Positions 30,223 to 39,722 are shown, numbered from the stretch's first letter. The stretch is 64,000 nucleotides of DNA from Actinomycetota bacterium (GCA_030645615.1 JAUSNB010000015.1:126035-190034); one strand, 5' to 3'. Program-made: numbers and translations. Notes: generated from the letters alone by a model not told the origin.

Positions 30223-32369
30223 CCCTGACCGATCCTCGGCCATTGGCCCCTGCGAGGAGTCCTGGAGATGGGAACCGGCGGCGCGACATCCAGGGCCTGC
30301 GGGCCGTCGCGGTCCTGCTCGTCGTGCTCTTCCATGCGGGCCTGCCCCTGCCGGGCGGCTTCATCGGCGTTGACGTGTTCTTCGTCATCTCCGGCTTCGT
30401 GATCACCGCGATGCTGATGCGGCAGTGGGCTTCGACCGGACGGATCTCGTTCGGCCAGTTCTACCTGCGTCGCTTCCTGCGGCTGACCCCCGCACTCGCG
30501 CTGACGGTCGCCGTCGTGGCACTGGCCTCCATCCTGCTGCAGAGCCCCTTCGGCCCCCAGCAGACGACGGCGCGCACGGGCATCGGTGCGATGCTGCTGG
30601 CGGCCAACGGCGTGATCGCCCACGCCTCAGGGGACTACTTCGCCATTGCCGCCACGACCAACCCCCTCCTGCACACGTGGTCGCTGTCCGTGGAGGAGCA
30701 GTTCTACCTGGCCTTCCCCGCTCTGCTGTTCGTGGGCTGGCTGCTTGCGCGACGGACCGGTCGCGGCCTGCTGCCGCCCGTGCTGATCGTGTCGGCCATC
30801 GCCGCGGGCTCATTCGCTGCCTCGATCGCCTACAGCTACACCGAACTCTCGGGTCAGGTGGTCGACTTCTTCGGCGGCTCGCAGACGTTCGCCTTCTACT
30901 CACCCGTCACGCGTGCCTGGGAGTTCGCGGCCGGCGCGCTGCTCGCCCTCTCCCTGGCGCGGATCGGCCCGCTGACCCGGGCCGCCTCGGCCCTGCTCGG
31001 ACTGGCCGGCGCCGGCGTCCTGGTCGCCTCAGCCCTCCTCATCACGGAGGCGCTGCCGTTCCCAGGGGTCGTGGCGCTTGCCCCCGTCACCGGGACGGTG
31101 CTCCTGATCCTTGCCGGGACGCACCACACCACAGGCGTGAACGCTGCCCTCTCGGTGCGGCCGATGGTGGGGCTGGGCGACCTGTCCTACTCCTGGTACC
31201 TGTGGCACTGGCCCGTGATCGTCTTCGCCGCCCTGCTGTTCCCCAACTCGCCCACCGCCCTCATCGCGGCCGCCGCCGGATCGTTCGCCCCGGCCGTGGC
31301 CTCCTACCTGCTGCTGGAGCAACCCATGCGCCGACTGCGGCCCAAGACCCGATCCCGTACGTTCGCCATCGTCATCACGACGGTGGGCATCCCCATCGTC
31401 ACGTGCGGGGTACTCCTCGCCGGCGCGAACGCGGGCTGGGGACTGACCGCCCCCGGCGAAGGAAGCCAGACCTCGCCGGTATCGACGGCGTCGGGGCAGG
31501 ACCTGCCGGAGGGTTCGGCGGACCTGTCTGTCGCGGACGGGGAGGTGGCTGGCGGCGAGGGTGGCAGCCTGCGCTCCCAGCACCTCGCCGTGCGCGCGGG
31601 GTGCGTCAACACGCCGCTGCGCCCGCGGACCTGCACCTTCGGGCCAGCCGATCCCGTGGGCACGATCGTGGTCGCCGGGGATTCGCAGGCCTACGCCGTG
31701 GCTGACGGGGTGGTCGATGCGGCCACCGCACTCGGCTACGACACTCTCGTCACCAGCCACACCGGCTGCCCCTTCCTGGGGCGAGAGTCCAGCGGCGTCC
31801 ACAACTACCCGTGCCGGTCATGGCAGAAGTCGATCGTCGCGTACGCCCTGGCGAACCGCCCTGCGGCCGTCGTCATCGCCAACCTGTCTGCGGGCTACGT
31901 GCATCCGGAGCAGGGGTGGCGCACCGCAATGGACGATGGCGGCGGCCGGGCCGACTCCGTCGAAGAGGCGACCGACCTGTGGCGCAGGGGACTCGAACCC
32001 GTGGTGTCAGCCCTGCGCGAAGCGGGCATCGGGGTGGTCATCATGACCTCGGGACCGCGGATGCCCGGCTACACCGACCGCACGTCCTTGCTAGGCAGCG
32101 TGGTCGGCTCATCCGACTTCACGGTGAGCCGAGAGGAGCAGGAAGCTGACCGCCAGCCCGCGCTGGCCGTCGAGAAGGCTGTTGCCAAGGCGTTCCCCGG
32201 GACGGTCGTGCACGACCCGAATCCATCGCTGTGCGACGACACCACCTGCTGGGCCACGCGCGACGGCCAGGTGCTCTACCAGGACGAGACGCACGTGAGC
32301 GTCACGGGATCACTGCTGCTCTCGAAACGGCTGCAGGCCGACTTGGCGAAGGCCATCGCGAGCCGCTAG
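30219..32369 (+). CDS. OafA/YrhL-type membrane acyltransferase with C-terminal SGNH domain
   Basis: 716-residue two-domain protein. The N-terminal acyltransferase-3 domain (about 20-400) has RRRDIQGLRAVAVLLVVLFH, GFIGVDVFFVISGFVI and the LLHTWSLSVEEQFYL motif within about ten or eleven helices. The extracytoplasmic SGNH domain (about 480-715) has GDSQAYA as nucleophile motif and DETHVS as Asp-x-x-His. It should O-acylate a surface glycan. GTG 30219 overlaps the EamA stop as GTGA, so they are coupled. Confidence 0.9.
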   Translation: MTLTDPRPLAPARSPGDGNRRRDIQGLRAVAVLLVVLFHAGLPLPGGFIGVDVFFVISGFVITAMLMRQWASTGRISFGQFYLRRFLRLTPALALTVAVVALASILLQSPFGPQQTTARTGIGAMLLAANGVIAHASGDYFAIAATTNPLLHTWSLSVEEQFYLAFPALLFVGWLLARRTGRGLLPPVLIVSAIAAGSFAASIAYSYTELSGQVVDFFGGSQTFAFYSPVTRAWEFAAGALLALSLARIGPLTRAASALLGLAGAGVLVASALLITEALPFPGVVALAPVTGTVLLILAGTHHTTGVNAALSVRPMVGLGDLSYSWYLWHWPVIVFAALLFPNSPTALIAAAAGSFAPAVASYLLLEQPMRRLRPKTRSRTFAIVITTVGIPIVTCGVLLAGANAGWGLTAPGEGSQTSPVSTASGQDLPEGSADLSVADGEVAGGEGGSLRSQHLAVRAGCVNTPLRPRTCTFGPADPVGTIVVAGDSQAYAVADGVVDAATALGYDTLVTSHTGCPFLGRESSGVHNYPCRSWQKSIVAYALANRPAAVVIANLSAGYVHPEQGWRTAMDDGGGRADSVEEATDLWRRGLEPVVSALREAGIGVVIMTSGPRMPGYTDRTSLLGSVVGSSDFTVSREEQEADRQPALAVEKAVAKAFPGTVVHDPNPSLCDDTTCWATRDGQVLYQDETHVSVTGSLLLSKRLQADLAKAIASR

Positions 32370-32392
32370 TCGATCGGATTAGCCTGCACAAC

Positions 32393-33922
32393 ATGACCCT
32401 GAGAGCGCGCGCAATCATCGCGTCGGGCATCGCCGTGGTGACCCTCGTCGTCATGGGCCTCATCGTCGTCGTGCAATTCGCCATCACGGCTGCCGGCAAC
32501 TACGCCCTCCAGGAGGCGCTGTCTCCGGCTGCGGACGCCAGCGCCTCCCTGAGCCTGGCCCAGGCGAACGCAAGCGGATCCCTGACCGACTACGTCCTGT
32601 TCGAGCGAGAACGGTCCCTGACCGGCTACCGGGAATCGATCGCGCAGGCCGACCTGCTGCTCGACCAGCTGAACACGGCCTTGGGGGACTCGGACGTCCC
32701 CGAGCTGGACGCCCTGCTGGGCGAGGCCACGGCACGCCAGCAGGAGTGGCTCGCGGCCGACGCCGAGCCAACGGTCGTCGCCATGCAGGCAGGCCAGCGC
32801 GCCAAGGCGGCCAGGGTGACCAATAGCAAGGCCGCGTGGACCGCCTACGACGCCATGACCCAGGCATCCAGCGACCTCGGCAAGTCGGTCAACCGGATCC
32901 GGGACGACGTTGCTGGCCTCGTCGAGTCGTTCACCCGCTTCCTCGGGCTCACCCTCGCCGCCATCGGCATCCTCGTCTTCCTCGGCCTGGGCGCGCTGAT
33001 GCTCGGGATGCACCGCTGGGTGATCTCGCCCCTGCGCCACGTGCGCGGCGACATGCAGCAGGCCGCCCGGGTCGCGGGCCACGAGGCTCCGATCCGGCCC
33101 GTCGGGCCGCCCGAGCTGCGCGACGTGAGCACGGACGCCGAGCACCTCCGGCGCAGCCTGGTCGCGGAGATCGACGAGGCACGGGCCGCGCGCGAGGGAC
33201 TCGCCCAGGATGCGCCGCTCGTGACGGCGATGCAGACCGAACTGGGGGCCACGGGCGACGCGTCCGTCCCCGGCGTCGTCGTGGCGGGACTCTGCCAGTC
33301 GGCGGAGGGCGTGATGGCCGGCGACTGGTGGGATCAGGTCATCCGGCCTGACGGCACGCTCGCCATCGTCGTTGCCGACGTGAGCGGCCACGGACCCGAG
33401 GCCAGCGTGACCGCCCTGCGGGTGCGCTCGATCCTGCGCTCGACGCTCCTCGCCGGCCTGCCGCTCGAGCAGTGCGTGCAGATGGCCGCCGAGTCGTGCG
33501 CGCACGACGCGCACTTCGTCACCGGCCTGATCCTGCAGGTCGACCCCGTCGGCGGCACCGTCTCCTGGCTCAACGCCGGGCATCACCCCGCGATCCTCGT
33601 GACGCACGACAAGGAATCCTCGCTATGCGAGCCGACCGGCCCGCTCATCTCCTCCCTGGGCGGGTCCTGGACCGTGCGCTCGTACTACTTCCGGCCCGGT
33701 GATGTCGTCGTTGCCTTCACCGACGGCCTGGTGGAGTCGCGGAACGCCGAGGGGGACGAACTGGAGTCCTCGATGGTGTCGCAGCTCATCCGCGGCCTGG
33801 ACAGCCCGGTACGAGAGAACCCCGAGGAGCTGATCACCCGACTTCTGGCCCAGGTGCGCCATCGGGCGGCCGACTGGAGGCGTGACGATGTGACGCTCGT
33901 GGCCGTGAGCAGGCCGCGCTGA
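32393..33922 (+). CDS. Membrane-bound HAMP/SpoIIE-type PP2C serine phosphatase
   Basis: 509-residue sensor phosphatase: first membrane helix about 10-32, an external coiled sensor region (about 35-175) resembling CHASE3 domains, second helix about 185-205 (GLTLAAIGILVFLGLGALML), HAMP linker, then a SpoIIE PP2C domain with GDWWDQ, VADVSGHGPEAS, LNAGHHPAILV and FTDGLVESR. Such enzymes dephosphorylate anti-sigma-factor antagonists. No anti-sigma or antagonist gene is adjacent, so its partner is elsewhere. ATG 32393 gives the natural start at the first helix. Confidence 0.88.
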   Translation: MTLRARAIIASGIAVVTLVVMGLIVVVQFAITAAGNYALQEALSPAADASASLSLAQANASGSLTDYVLFERERSLTGYRESIAQADLLLDQLNTALGDSDVPELDALLGEATARQQEWLAADAEPTVVAMQAGQRAKAARVTNSKAAWTAYDAMTQASSDLGKSVNRIRDDVAGLVESFTRFLGLTLAAIGILVFLGLGALMLGMHRWVISPLRHVRGDMQQAARVAGHEAPIRPVGPPELRDVSTDAEHLRRSLVAEIDEARAAREGLAQDAPLVTAMQTELGATGDASVPGVVVAGLCQSAEGVMAGDWWDQVIRPDGTLAIVVADVSGHGPEASVTALRVRSILRSTLLAGLPLEQCVQMAAESCAHDAHFVTGLILQVDPVGGTVSWLNAGHHPAILVTHDKESSLCEPTGPLISSLGGSWTVRSYYFRPGDVVVAFTDGLVESRNAEGDELESSMVSQLIRGLDSPVRENPEELITRLLAQVRHRAADWRRDDVTLVAVSRPR

Positions 33923-33970
33923 GCCCGTGCTGATGCGGGCCGGACGGCCCCTCCATGGCAACATGGCTGC

Positions 33971-35227
33971 ATGCGCATCCTTCGTCCGGCACCTCTGGCC
34001 GCCCTGTCCGTGTCCGTCCTCGCCGCCTCGCTGATCGCCTCCGTACCGGCCCACGCGGCGCCGGCGCCCCTGCAGGACCTGACCGGCACGACGGTGCAGC
34101 GAACCCTCTTCGGGATGCACGTCTTCAACCTCCAGGACGGGGTCTGGCCGACCATTCCGGTCGGATCCATCCGCCTTTGGGACAACCAGACGACCTGGTC
34201 GGCGGTCGAGACGGCCCAGGACCAATTCACCTGGACGAAGCTTGATGCTGCCGTGGCCACCGCCCGCGCCAACGGGGTCAACGACATCCTCATGGTCCTT
34301 GCCGGGACCCCCGCCTGGGCGACCGACAACCCAGCCGCCGGCGGCACCGCTGGTGTCCTGCCCGGAGCGGCGGGGATGCCGCGCATCCTGGCCGACTGGG
34401 ACGACTGGGTGCGCCAGGTCGCGACCCGGTACAAGGGCCAGATCACCGCGTACCAGCCGTGGAACGAGGCCAACCTGACCACCTTCTCCACCGGAACACC
34501 GGAGCAGATGGCGGAGCTGACCAAGCGGGCCTACGACATCATCAAGGGCATCGATCCCTCGGCGATCGTCGTCGCCCCGAGCACGGGTACCCGGCTCGGA
34601 GGCCCATTCAAGAAGTTCTACCCGGCCTACCTCGCCGCCATGAAGACGCGCAACTGGCCGGTCGACGTCTGGGCCGCCCACACCTACCCGCACTCCCTGG
34701 GCACCCCGGCCGACCGCGCCACGCTTGCCCAGGCCTGGATCGCCATGCTCGCCACCGCAGGGGCTCCCGACCTGCCGCTGTGGGACACCGAGAACAACTT
34801 CGGGCTGGCCGGACCAGGGCTGGCCAACCCCGACCAGGACATCACCGACGGGCGGGCCGCCACGTGGACCGCCCGCACCTACCTCGACGCCCTGCGCCTG
34901 GGCATCAGCCGGGTGTACTGGTACGCATGGGGCCCGGAGAACGACCTCCTCGGCATCCAGATGAACGCGGGCAGCCCGGCTGCCGTGGCCTACTCCACCT
35001 TGCAGGACTGGATCGTCGGCACGGCCTTCCAGGGCTGCGTCGGCAGCGTCAAGGTCACCTGCACCTTTGCCAAGGACCGGGCGACGTCGAAGATCGTGTG
35101 GACCGAGGCGGGCAGGTCCGTCGTCAAGACGAAGGGCTGGAACCAGGTCTGCTACCTCGACGGCAGCTGCAAGCCCATCACGGGCAAGAAGATCAAGGTG
35201 TCCGCCCCGGTGCTGCTGAAGAAGTAG
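33971..35227 (+). CDS. Secreted clan-A glycoside hydrolase
   Basis: 418-residue exported protein with a signal peptide to about residue 30. The TIM-barrel core has the acid/base Glu166 in QPWNEAN and a likely nucleophile Glu274 in WDTENNFG, the arrangement of clan GH-A families such as GH39 or GH5. The C-terminal 70 residues are Lys-rich and contain three Cys. It stands alone between a phosphatase and a convergent SDR gene. Substrate (plant polymer, own cell-wall arabinan or exopolysaccharide) cannot be decided. Confidence 0.8.
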   Translation: MRILRPAPLAALSVSVLAASLIASVPAHAAPAPLQDLTGTTVQRTLFGMHVFNLQDGVWPTIPVGSIRLWDNQTTWSAVETAQDQFTWTKLDAAVATARANGVNDILMVLAGTPAWATDNPAAGGTAGVLPGAAGMPRILADWDDWVRQVATRYKGQITAYQPWNEANLTTFSTGTPEQMAELTKRAYDIIKGIDPSAIVVAPSTGTRLGGPFKKFYPAYLAAMKTRNWPVDVWAAHTYPHSLGTPADRATLAQAWIAMLATAGAPDLPLWDTENNFGLAGPGLANPDQDITDGRAATWTARTYLDALRLGISRVYWYAWGPENDLLGIQMNAGSPAAVAYSTLQDWIVGTAFQGCVGSVKVTCTFAKDRATSKIVWTEAGRSVVKTKGWNQVCYLDGSCKPITGKKIKVSAPVLLKK

Positions 35228-35240
35228 GCCCATAGGGGCC
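35227..35240. terminator. Short hairpin between convergent glycoside hydrolase and SDR genes
   Basis: GGCCC-atag-GGGCC starts at the last base of the glycoside-hydrolase stop codon and ends two bases before the SDR stop. The five-base GC stem is short and lacks a U-tract, so its terminator role is only suggested by its position between convergent genes. Confidence 0.35.
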
Positions 35241-35241
35241 G

Positions 35242-36042
35242 TCAGAGGGCGCGCTCTTCCGCGATGGAGTTGCCACCGTCGACTACGAGGCACTGGCCGG
35301 TCACGTAGGCAGCGCCCGGCGTGCAGAGCCAGCCGATGGCGGCGGCGACCTCGGCCGGATCGGCGCTGCGACCCGTGGGAGAGGCAAGGCCCTCGAGGTG
35401 CTCGTGCGGGGTCTGCGACCCCGTGGCGATCCAGCCAGGGGCCACCGTGTTCGCGGTGATGCCGTCGGTCGCGTGGTCGACGGCCACCGAGCGGGCCAGG
35501 CCCACCATCGCCGCCTTGGCCGCGGCGTAGGCCGCCTCGCTGCGCATGGCCATGACCGGGCCGGTCACGCTCGACACGAAGACGACCCGGCCCCACTGGC
35601 CCGCCACCAGATGGGGCAGCGACGCCCGGGTCACGAGGAACGCGGTGTCGAGGTTGCGGGCCATGCCGGCCCGCCAGTCGTCCAGCCCGGTCTGCAGCAC
35701 GCTGCCCGACCCGGCCGTGGACGCGAGACCCACGCTCGCCATCCCCGCGTTGTTCACCACGATGTCGAGGCGGCCGTGCGCCGACACGACCTCGGCGACG
35801 ACTCGCTCGACCTGGATCGGGTCGGTGAGGTCGGCCACATGCCCAGTGGCGGCAACGTCCCCGGCTCGCAGCTCATCGGCTCGCGCGATGATCCGGTCCG
35901 TCGTCGAGACCAGCGCGACTGAAGCGCCGAGCTCGCCCAGGAGGCGGGCGGCGGCGAAGCCAATGCCGGTCGGGGATCCCGCGCCGGTGACCAGGGCCGC
36001 CCGGCCGCTCAGGTCGAAGGCCTCCGGAAGGGCCCGCACCAT
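35242..36042 (-). CDS. SDR family oxidoreductase paired with an aminotransferase
   Basis: 266-residue classical short-chain dehydrogenase (FabG-like): TGAGSPTGIG at about 19-28, NNAG near 96-99, catalytic Ser in VSSVTG and YAAAK. It begins one base after the stop of the class III aminotransferase gene, so the two are co-translated and likely act on one substrate, for instance oxidising a hydroxy compound and aminating or deaminating the resulting carbonyl. Substrate unknown. Confidence 0.85.
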   Translation of the reverse strand: MVRALPEAFDLSGRAALVTGAGSPTGIGFAAARLLGELGASVALVSTTDRIIARADELRAGDVAATGHVADLTDPIQVERVVAEVVSAHGRLDIVVNNAGMASVGLASTAGSGSVLQTGLDDWRAGMARNLDTAFLVTRASLPHLVAGQWGRVVFVSSVTGPVMAMRSEAAYAAAKAAMVGLARSVAVDHATDGITANTVAPGWIATGSQTPHEHLEGLASPTGRSADPAEVAAAIGWLCTPGAAYVTGQCLVVDGGNSIAEERAL

Positions 36043-36043
36043 G

Positions 36044-37399
36044 TCAGCCGCGCAGGTCCGCGACAGCGTGGTCGAACAGCACCGTGTGGAGGTCGACGTC
36101 GGCGGACGTGGTGTCCGGGCACATGAGGGCCATGTTGTGGAACGGGGTCATGAGTACCCCGCGGTTCGACATGTGCAGGTGCAGGTACTCCTCCAGCTCG
36201 CCGTCGTGGGCCTGCGCGGACTCCGTGCCGGTGACGGGTGCGGGCGCGCAGAACCGGTACTCCGCCCGGGCGCCGAGCTGGACGACGGACCACGGCACCT
36301 CATGGCGAGCCAGGACCTCCTCGACGCCTTCACGGAAGCGCACTCCGAGCGCGACCATGTGCTCGAACGCAGCATCCGTGAGGACCTCGCCGAGGGTCGC
36401 CCGCATGGCGGCCGTCGACAGCACGCTGCCGGCCAGCGTCCCGCCCACCCCTCCGGTGTCGACGAGGTCCGCGTCCTCGTGGTCGTGCAGCGCCGAGGCG
36501 ATCTCGTCGCTCACGCCGTACGCGCCACTGGGGATGCCCCCGCCGATGCTCTTCCCGATGACGAGGATGTCCGGCCGGAGCCCCCACTCTGCCGTGCACC
36601 CGCCCGGCCCAGCGGAGATCGTGTGCGTCTCGTCGATGAGCAAGAGGGTGCCGTGACGGGTGCAGACCTCGCGGACGCCGTCGAGGAAGCCCGGCTCCGG
36701 CAGCACGATGCCGATGTTGGTCAGGGCCGGCTCCATGATCAGGACGGCCACGTCCCGATGGGCCAGTGCCGCCTCCACCGAGCCCAGGTCGTTGAATTCG
36801 GCGACGCGCGTCGTCTGGCCGACCGGCACGGCCGGTCCGACGTTGCCGGCCCGCGGAAGGGCCTCGCCGTCGCGACCGGAGATGACGAAGGTCTCATCGA
36901 CAGACCCGTGATAGCAGTACGAGAAGGCCAGCACCATCGGCCGGCCGGTCACGAGCCTGGCCAGCCGGAGCGCCCACCGGTTGGCATCCGTCGCGCTGAG
37001 GCTGAAGGACCACTGCGGCAGCCCGAACCGCCGGGACAGTTCCACGGCGACCCACTCCGCATCCAGGCTCGGCATCATCGCAGTGATCCCGCCCACGGAC
37101 AGGCGACGCTGAACCGCGGCGACCGTCGCTGCAGGCGTGTGGCCGGCCATGGCGCCCGTGTCACCGAGCGCGAAGTCGACGTACTCGTTGCCGTCGACGT
37201 CACGCACCCGGTTGCCGATCGCCGAATCGAGGTAGAGCGGGTAGCCGCCGGACCACTTGTTCATCCAGGTCATGGGCACCCGGCCCAGCAGGTGGTCCGC
37301 GGCCTCGAACGCTGCGCGGGACCGCGGCGTGCGGAGCGTGTGCATGGCCCGTTCGCGGTCGAGCAGCGCGCCGAGGCGCTTTCGGTCGATGGCATGCAT
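36044..37399 (-). CDS. Class III PLP aminotransferase (glutamate-1-semialdehyde aminomutase-like)
   Basis: 451-residue fold-type I PLP enzyme. The cofactor Asp256 is in LLLIDETHT and the Schiff-base Lys283 in VIGKSIGGGIPSGAYG; SLSATDANRWALRLAR corresponds to the phosphate-binding region. Overall resemblance is to HemL-like aminotransferases, but with a long N-terminal region and no haem genes nearby, so it is probably not the housekeeping enzyme. Adjacent to an SDR gene. Divergent from the next membrane protein. Confidence 0.85.
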   Translation of the reverse strand: MHAIDRKRLGALLDRERAMHTLRTPRSRAAFEAADHLLGRVPMTWMNKWSGGYPLYLDSAIGNRVRDVDGNEYVDFALGDTGAMAGHTPAATVAAVQRRLSVGGITAMMPSLDAEWVAVELSRRFGLPQWSFSLSATDANRWALRLARLVTGRPMVLAFSYCYHGSVDETFVISGRDGEALPRAGNVGPAVPVGQTTRVAEFNDLGSVEAALAHRDVAVLIMEPALTNIGIVLPEPGFLDGVREVCTRHGTLLLIDETHTISAGPGGCTAEWGLRPDILVIGKSIGGGIPSGAYGVSDEIASALHDHEDADLVDTGGVGGTLAGSVLSTAAMRATLGEVLTDAAFEHMVALGVRFREGVEEVLARHEVPWSVVQLGARAEYRFCAPAPVTGTESAQAHDGELEEYLHLHMSNRGVLMTPFHNMALMCPDTTSADVDLHTVLFDHAVADLRG

Positions 37400-37457
37400 G
37401 AGCGGCCTCCCCCGATGACCCTAATCCCGCGGGCGTTCGACATGGCAGGCTGGGCGC

Positions 37458-38021
37458 ATGCAACCCGGTCCTGAGCCCCTGCCGGGTTCAGGCACGGCCG
37501 AGAAGGACCCGCACGACCTCTCGCTGAAGGTGTGGTTCCTCGTCCTGGATCCCCACACGCTCATCTACTCGACCATCATCCTGATGACCGCGTATGCGCT
37601 GTATGACGAGGGATCCGAGCGGCTGGTCGAAGGTGCTGCGCTGGAACTGGCGGCCATCGCCCTGGCGCCGCTCTTCGCCCTGATGATGGCGCACACGTTC
37701 TCCGATGCGCTGGACTTCCAGATCCGCTACGGCAGGCGGCTCAAGCGGCACGACCGATGGGCGCTGCTGCGCAAGAACATCCAGTTCATGTACGTGGCAG
37801 TGCCGTCCACGCTCGTGCTCGCCGTGCTCACGCTGCTGCACTGGGACGCCGACGACGGGGTCGCCCTGATGCTGTTCCTCGGCCTGGCCAGCCTGGTCAT
37901 GTGGGGGGTCTTCGCCGGGCAGAAGGCGGGCCTGGGCCCGTGGCGGCAGGTGTCGTTCGGGCTGAGCTACGGCCTGATGGGCTTCCTGGTGCTCATCGTC
38001 GAACTGGCCATCGCGCACTGA
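37458..38021 (+). CDS. Integral membrane protein of unknown function
   Basis: 187 residues with about four predicted helices (LIYSTIILMTAYALY, ALELAAIALAPLFALMMAHTF, VAVPSTLVLAVLTLLHW, SLVMWGVFAGQ to the C-terminal FLVLIVELAIAH). A charged loop RYGRRLKRHDRWALLRKN separates the second and third helices. I do not recognise a family. Followed closely by a strong hairpin, so it is a single-gene transcript. Confidence 0.65.
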   Translation: MQPGPEPLPGSGTAEKDPHDLSLKVWFLVLDPHTLIYSTIILMTAYALYDEGSERLVEGAALELAAIALAPLFALMMAHTFSDALDFQIRYGRRLKRHDRWALLRKNIQFMYVAVPSTLVLAVLTLLHWDADDGVALMLFLGLASLVMWGVFAGQKAGLGPWRQVSFGLSYGLMGFLVLIVELAIAH

Positions 38022-38029
38022 CCCCCTTT

Positions 38030-38092
38030 CGCCGACCTTGAGGTTGGCGCGCGAAATCCCGCCCCGGAGCCACGCCAACCTCAAGATCGGCA
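38030..38092. terminator. Long stem-loop terminator, possible relative of the 65-bp palindrome family
   Basis: Nineteen-base arms (38031-38049 and 38073-38091) pair with one mismatch around a 23-base loop. It follows the membrane-protein stop (38021) directly. It shares the terminal CGCCGA and TCGGC with the palindromes at 15407 and 60349 and has a similar total length (63 against 65 bases), but the stem interior differs. Confidence 0.65.
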
Positions 38093-38117
38093 GGGGCCCG
38101 CGGCCTAAAGTCGCGGC

Positions 38118-38885
38118 ATGGCACTGCTGCGCGTCGACTTCTTCTCCGATGTCCTCGGGTTGTCCACGTCGATGACCGTGATACTCCCCCAGCGGACCAG
38201 CCGCCAGATCGGGCTCACCGGCCAGTCCTCGGGAGCTGCCCCACCCGTGCTCTACCTGCTCCACGGCTTGAGCGACGACGACACCATCTGGACGCGGCGC
38301 ACCTCCATCGAGCGCTACGCCGCTGCTTATGGACTCGCCGTCGTGATGCCCCAGGTCCACACCAGCTTCTACTCCGACGAGGTGTCCGGACTTCCGTTCT
38401 GGACCTTCATGACCGAGGAATTGCCGGTCCTGGTCCAGTCCCTGTTCCGAGTGTCCGCCGATCAGGCCGACACCTTCGTGGCTGGCCTGTCGATGGGCGG
38501 GTACGGGGCCATGAAGTGGGCCTTGCGCCATCCCGACCGCTTCGCGGCCGCGGCCAGCCTGTCCGGGGCCTTGGGCCTGACCGGCGCACCCGATGGACTC
38601 GACCCCGCGTTCGACCGGCTGATGACCACCGTGTTCGGCGGGCCCATCACCGGCACCGACGACGATGTCCTGCACCTCGCCTCCACCACGGAGCCGGGCA
38701 GTTGCCCTGGGCTGTATGTCGCGTGCGGCACCGATGACTTCCTGCTCAGCGCGAGCAAGCACTTCATAGACATAGCCGAGCGTCGCGGGCTTCCGATCAC
38801 GGCCCGGATCGCATCCGGCGACCATGACTGGGAGTACTGGGATGCGCAGATCCAGGACGTGCTCGCCTGGCTGCCCTTGCGCTGA
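38118..38885 (+). CDS. Esterase D / tributyrin-esterase-like serine hydrolase
   Basis: 255-residue alpha/beta hydrolase related to S-formylglutathione hydrolase/EstA and to mycolyltransferase-like folds. The HG motif is YLLHGLSDD, nucleophile Ser125 in GLSMGGYGAMKWALRHP, acid in CGTDDFLL and His in SGDHDWEYW. No signal peptide is seen, so it is cytoplasmic. Natural ester substrate unknown. ATG 38118 lies 26 bases after the preceding hairpin. Confidence 0.86.
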   Translation: MALLRVDFFSDVLGLSTSMTVILPQRTSRQIGLTGQSSGAAPPVLYLLHGLSDDDTIWTRRTSIERYAAAYGLAVVMPQVHTSFYSDEVSGLPFWTFMTEELPVLVQSLFRVSADQADTFVAGLSMGGYGAMKWALRHPDRFAAAASLSGALGLTGAPDGLDPAFDRLMTTVFGGPITGTDDDVLHLASTTEPGSCPGLYVACGTDDFLLSASKHFIDIAERRGLPITARIASGDHDWEYWDAQIQDVLAWLPLR

Positions 38886-38902
38886 CTGACGCCGCACGGC
38901 GC

Positions 38903-38936
38903 TGAGCCGGGGGGGCGCCATCAGGCCCCCGGCTCA
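38903..38936. terminator. Terminator hairpin between convergent esterase and fasciclin genes
   Basis: TGAGCCGGGGG (38903-38913) and CCCCCGGCTCA (38926-38936) are perfect complements with a 12-base loop. It lies between the esterase stop (38885) and the fasciclin-protein stop (38949), so it can serve both directions. Confidence 0.7.
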
Positions 38937-38948
38937 GGCACCGCAGTG

Positions 38949-39584
38949 CTACTTCGTGGGCATGAGGACGGCATCGATGCCGTGCGCGACCTGCTTGTTG
39001 CCCTTGTTGATGTCGACCTTGTCGAGGATGACGCGCGGGTTCGGCAGCTTGGCGTTGTAGTCGCCCAGGATGATCGCCGGGGCGCCGGTCACCTTCACCC
39101 GGATCACCTTGCCGGGTAGCGCGGTCTTCAGCTTGGCGCCGTTTGCCTTGAGCGCGTCGCCGGACAGGATCGTCGAGCCGGGCACCACGTGGTACTCCAG
39201 CACCTGCTCCACCGTGTTCACGCCGAGGCCTGCGACGGCGGCGAAGGCTGCAGCCTCAGTCCGGACGGGCTTGCCGGTCAGGGCAGAAGCCAGGTTGATG
39301 AACGCCTGGTCGGTCGGGATGAAGGCCGTCAGTGCGACGGTCCCATCGGCCAGCACCTTCACCGGCGAGTCGGGCTTCGCGGCCAGCACGGTCTCGACGG
39401 CCTTGGTCAGGATGTCGAAGTCGGTGAAGTCCTTGTCGAACTTCGCCTGACCTGCCTTGAGGACGGTGGCAAGCGACGTCGTGCCGTCGTTGGCCGCCGA
39501 TACCGGAGGAGCGACGACCAGGGAGAGCGGGACGAGGGCGGCGACGGCCAGGACGGCCCCGCGCAGTGAGCGGCGTGCGGACAT
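38949..39584 (-). CDS. Secreted fasciclin (FAS1) domain protein, MPT70/MPT83-like
   Basis: 211-residue exported protein: signal peptide ([20 protein letters not shown], cleavage after about residue 32, AANDG) and one FAS1 domain with [15 protein letters not shown], the [15 protein letters not shown] region and the final [12 protein letters not shown]1 proteins mediate adhesion or cell-surface interactions. AAGGAG eight bases before ATG 39584 fixes the start. It is divergent from the SigK-like sigma gene; in Mycobacterium tuberculosis the FAS1 proteins MPT70/MPT83 are SigK targets. Confidence 0.88.
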   Translation of the reverse strand: MSARRSLRGAVLAVAALVPLSLVVAPPVSAANDGTTSLATVLKAGQAKFDKDFTDFDILTKAVETVLAAKPDSPVKVLADGTVALTAFIPTDQAFINLASALTGKPVRTEAAAFAAVAGLGVNTVEQVLEYHVVPGSTILSGDALKANGAKLKTALPGKVIRVKVTGAPAIILGDYNAKLPNPRVILDKVDINKGNKQVAHGIDAVLMPTK

Positions 39585-39633
39585 GCGGACACTCCTTCGT
39601 TCAGGTCCACCCCCAGCGGGCGGTCGTATACCC

Positions 39634-39661
39634 AATTCCGGCCGAGGCCGGAATGTGGATG
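39634..39661 (-). promoter_or_regulatory. Candidate ECF promoter of the fasciclin gene
   Basis: Read on the minus strand, CATCC (39661-39657) is followed after 16 bases by CGGAAT (39640-39635). The pair resembles the promoter in front of the adjacent sigma gene (CATCC, 17 bases, CGAAGT) and, as I recall it, the SigK type CCATCC/CCGAAT. It lies about 50 bases before the ATG. Assignment is by eye. Confidence 0.4.
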
Positions 39662-39722
39662 CAGCGAGCGAGCAATTCCCTCGGCCGCGACGGACGCAGG
39701 CCGGTCAAGTTGCCGAATCCTG

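Noticed and set aside
33623-35596. A 657-codon minus-strand reading opposite the phosphatase and glycoside hydrolase genes
   Set aside because: It spans two well-supported plus-strand genes and the SDR in another frame, and has no recognisable domain.
38030-38092. Third certain copy of the 65-bp palindromic element
   Set aside because: Only the terminal CGCCGA/TCGGC blocks and approximate size agree; the stem interior is different, so it is listed as a terminator with possible relation.
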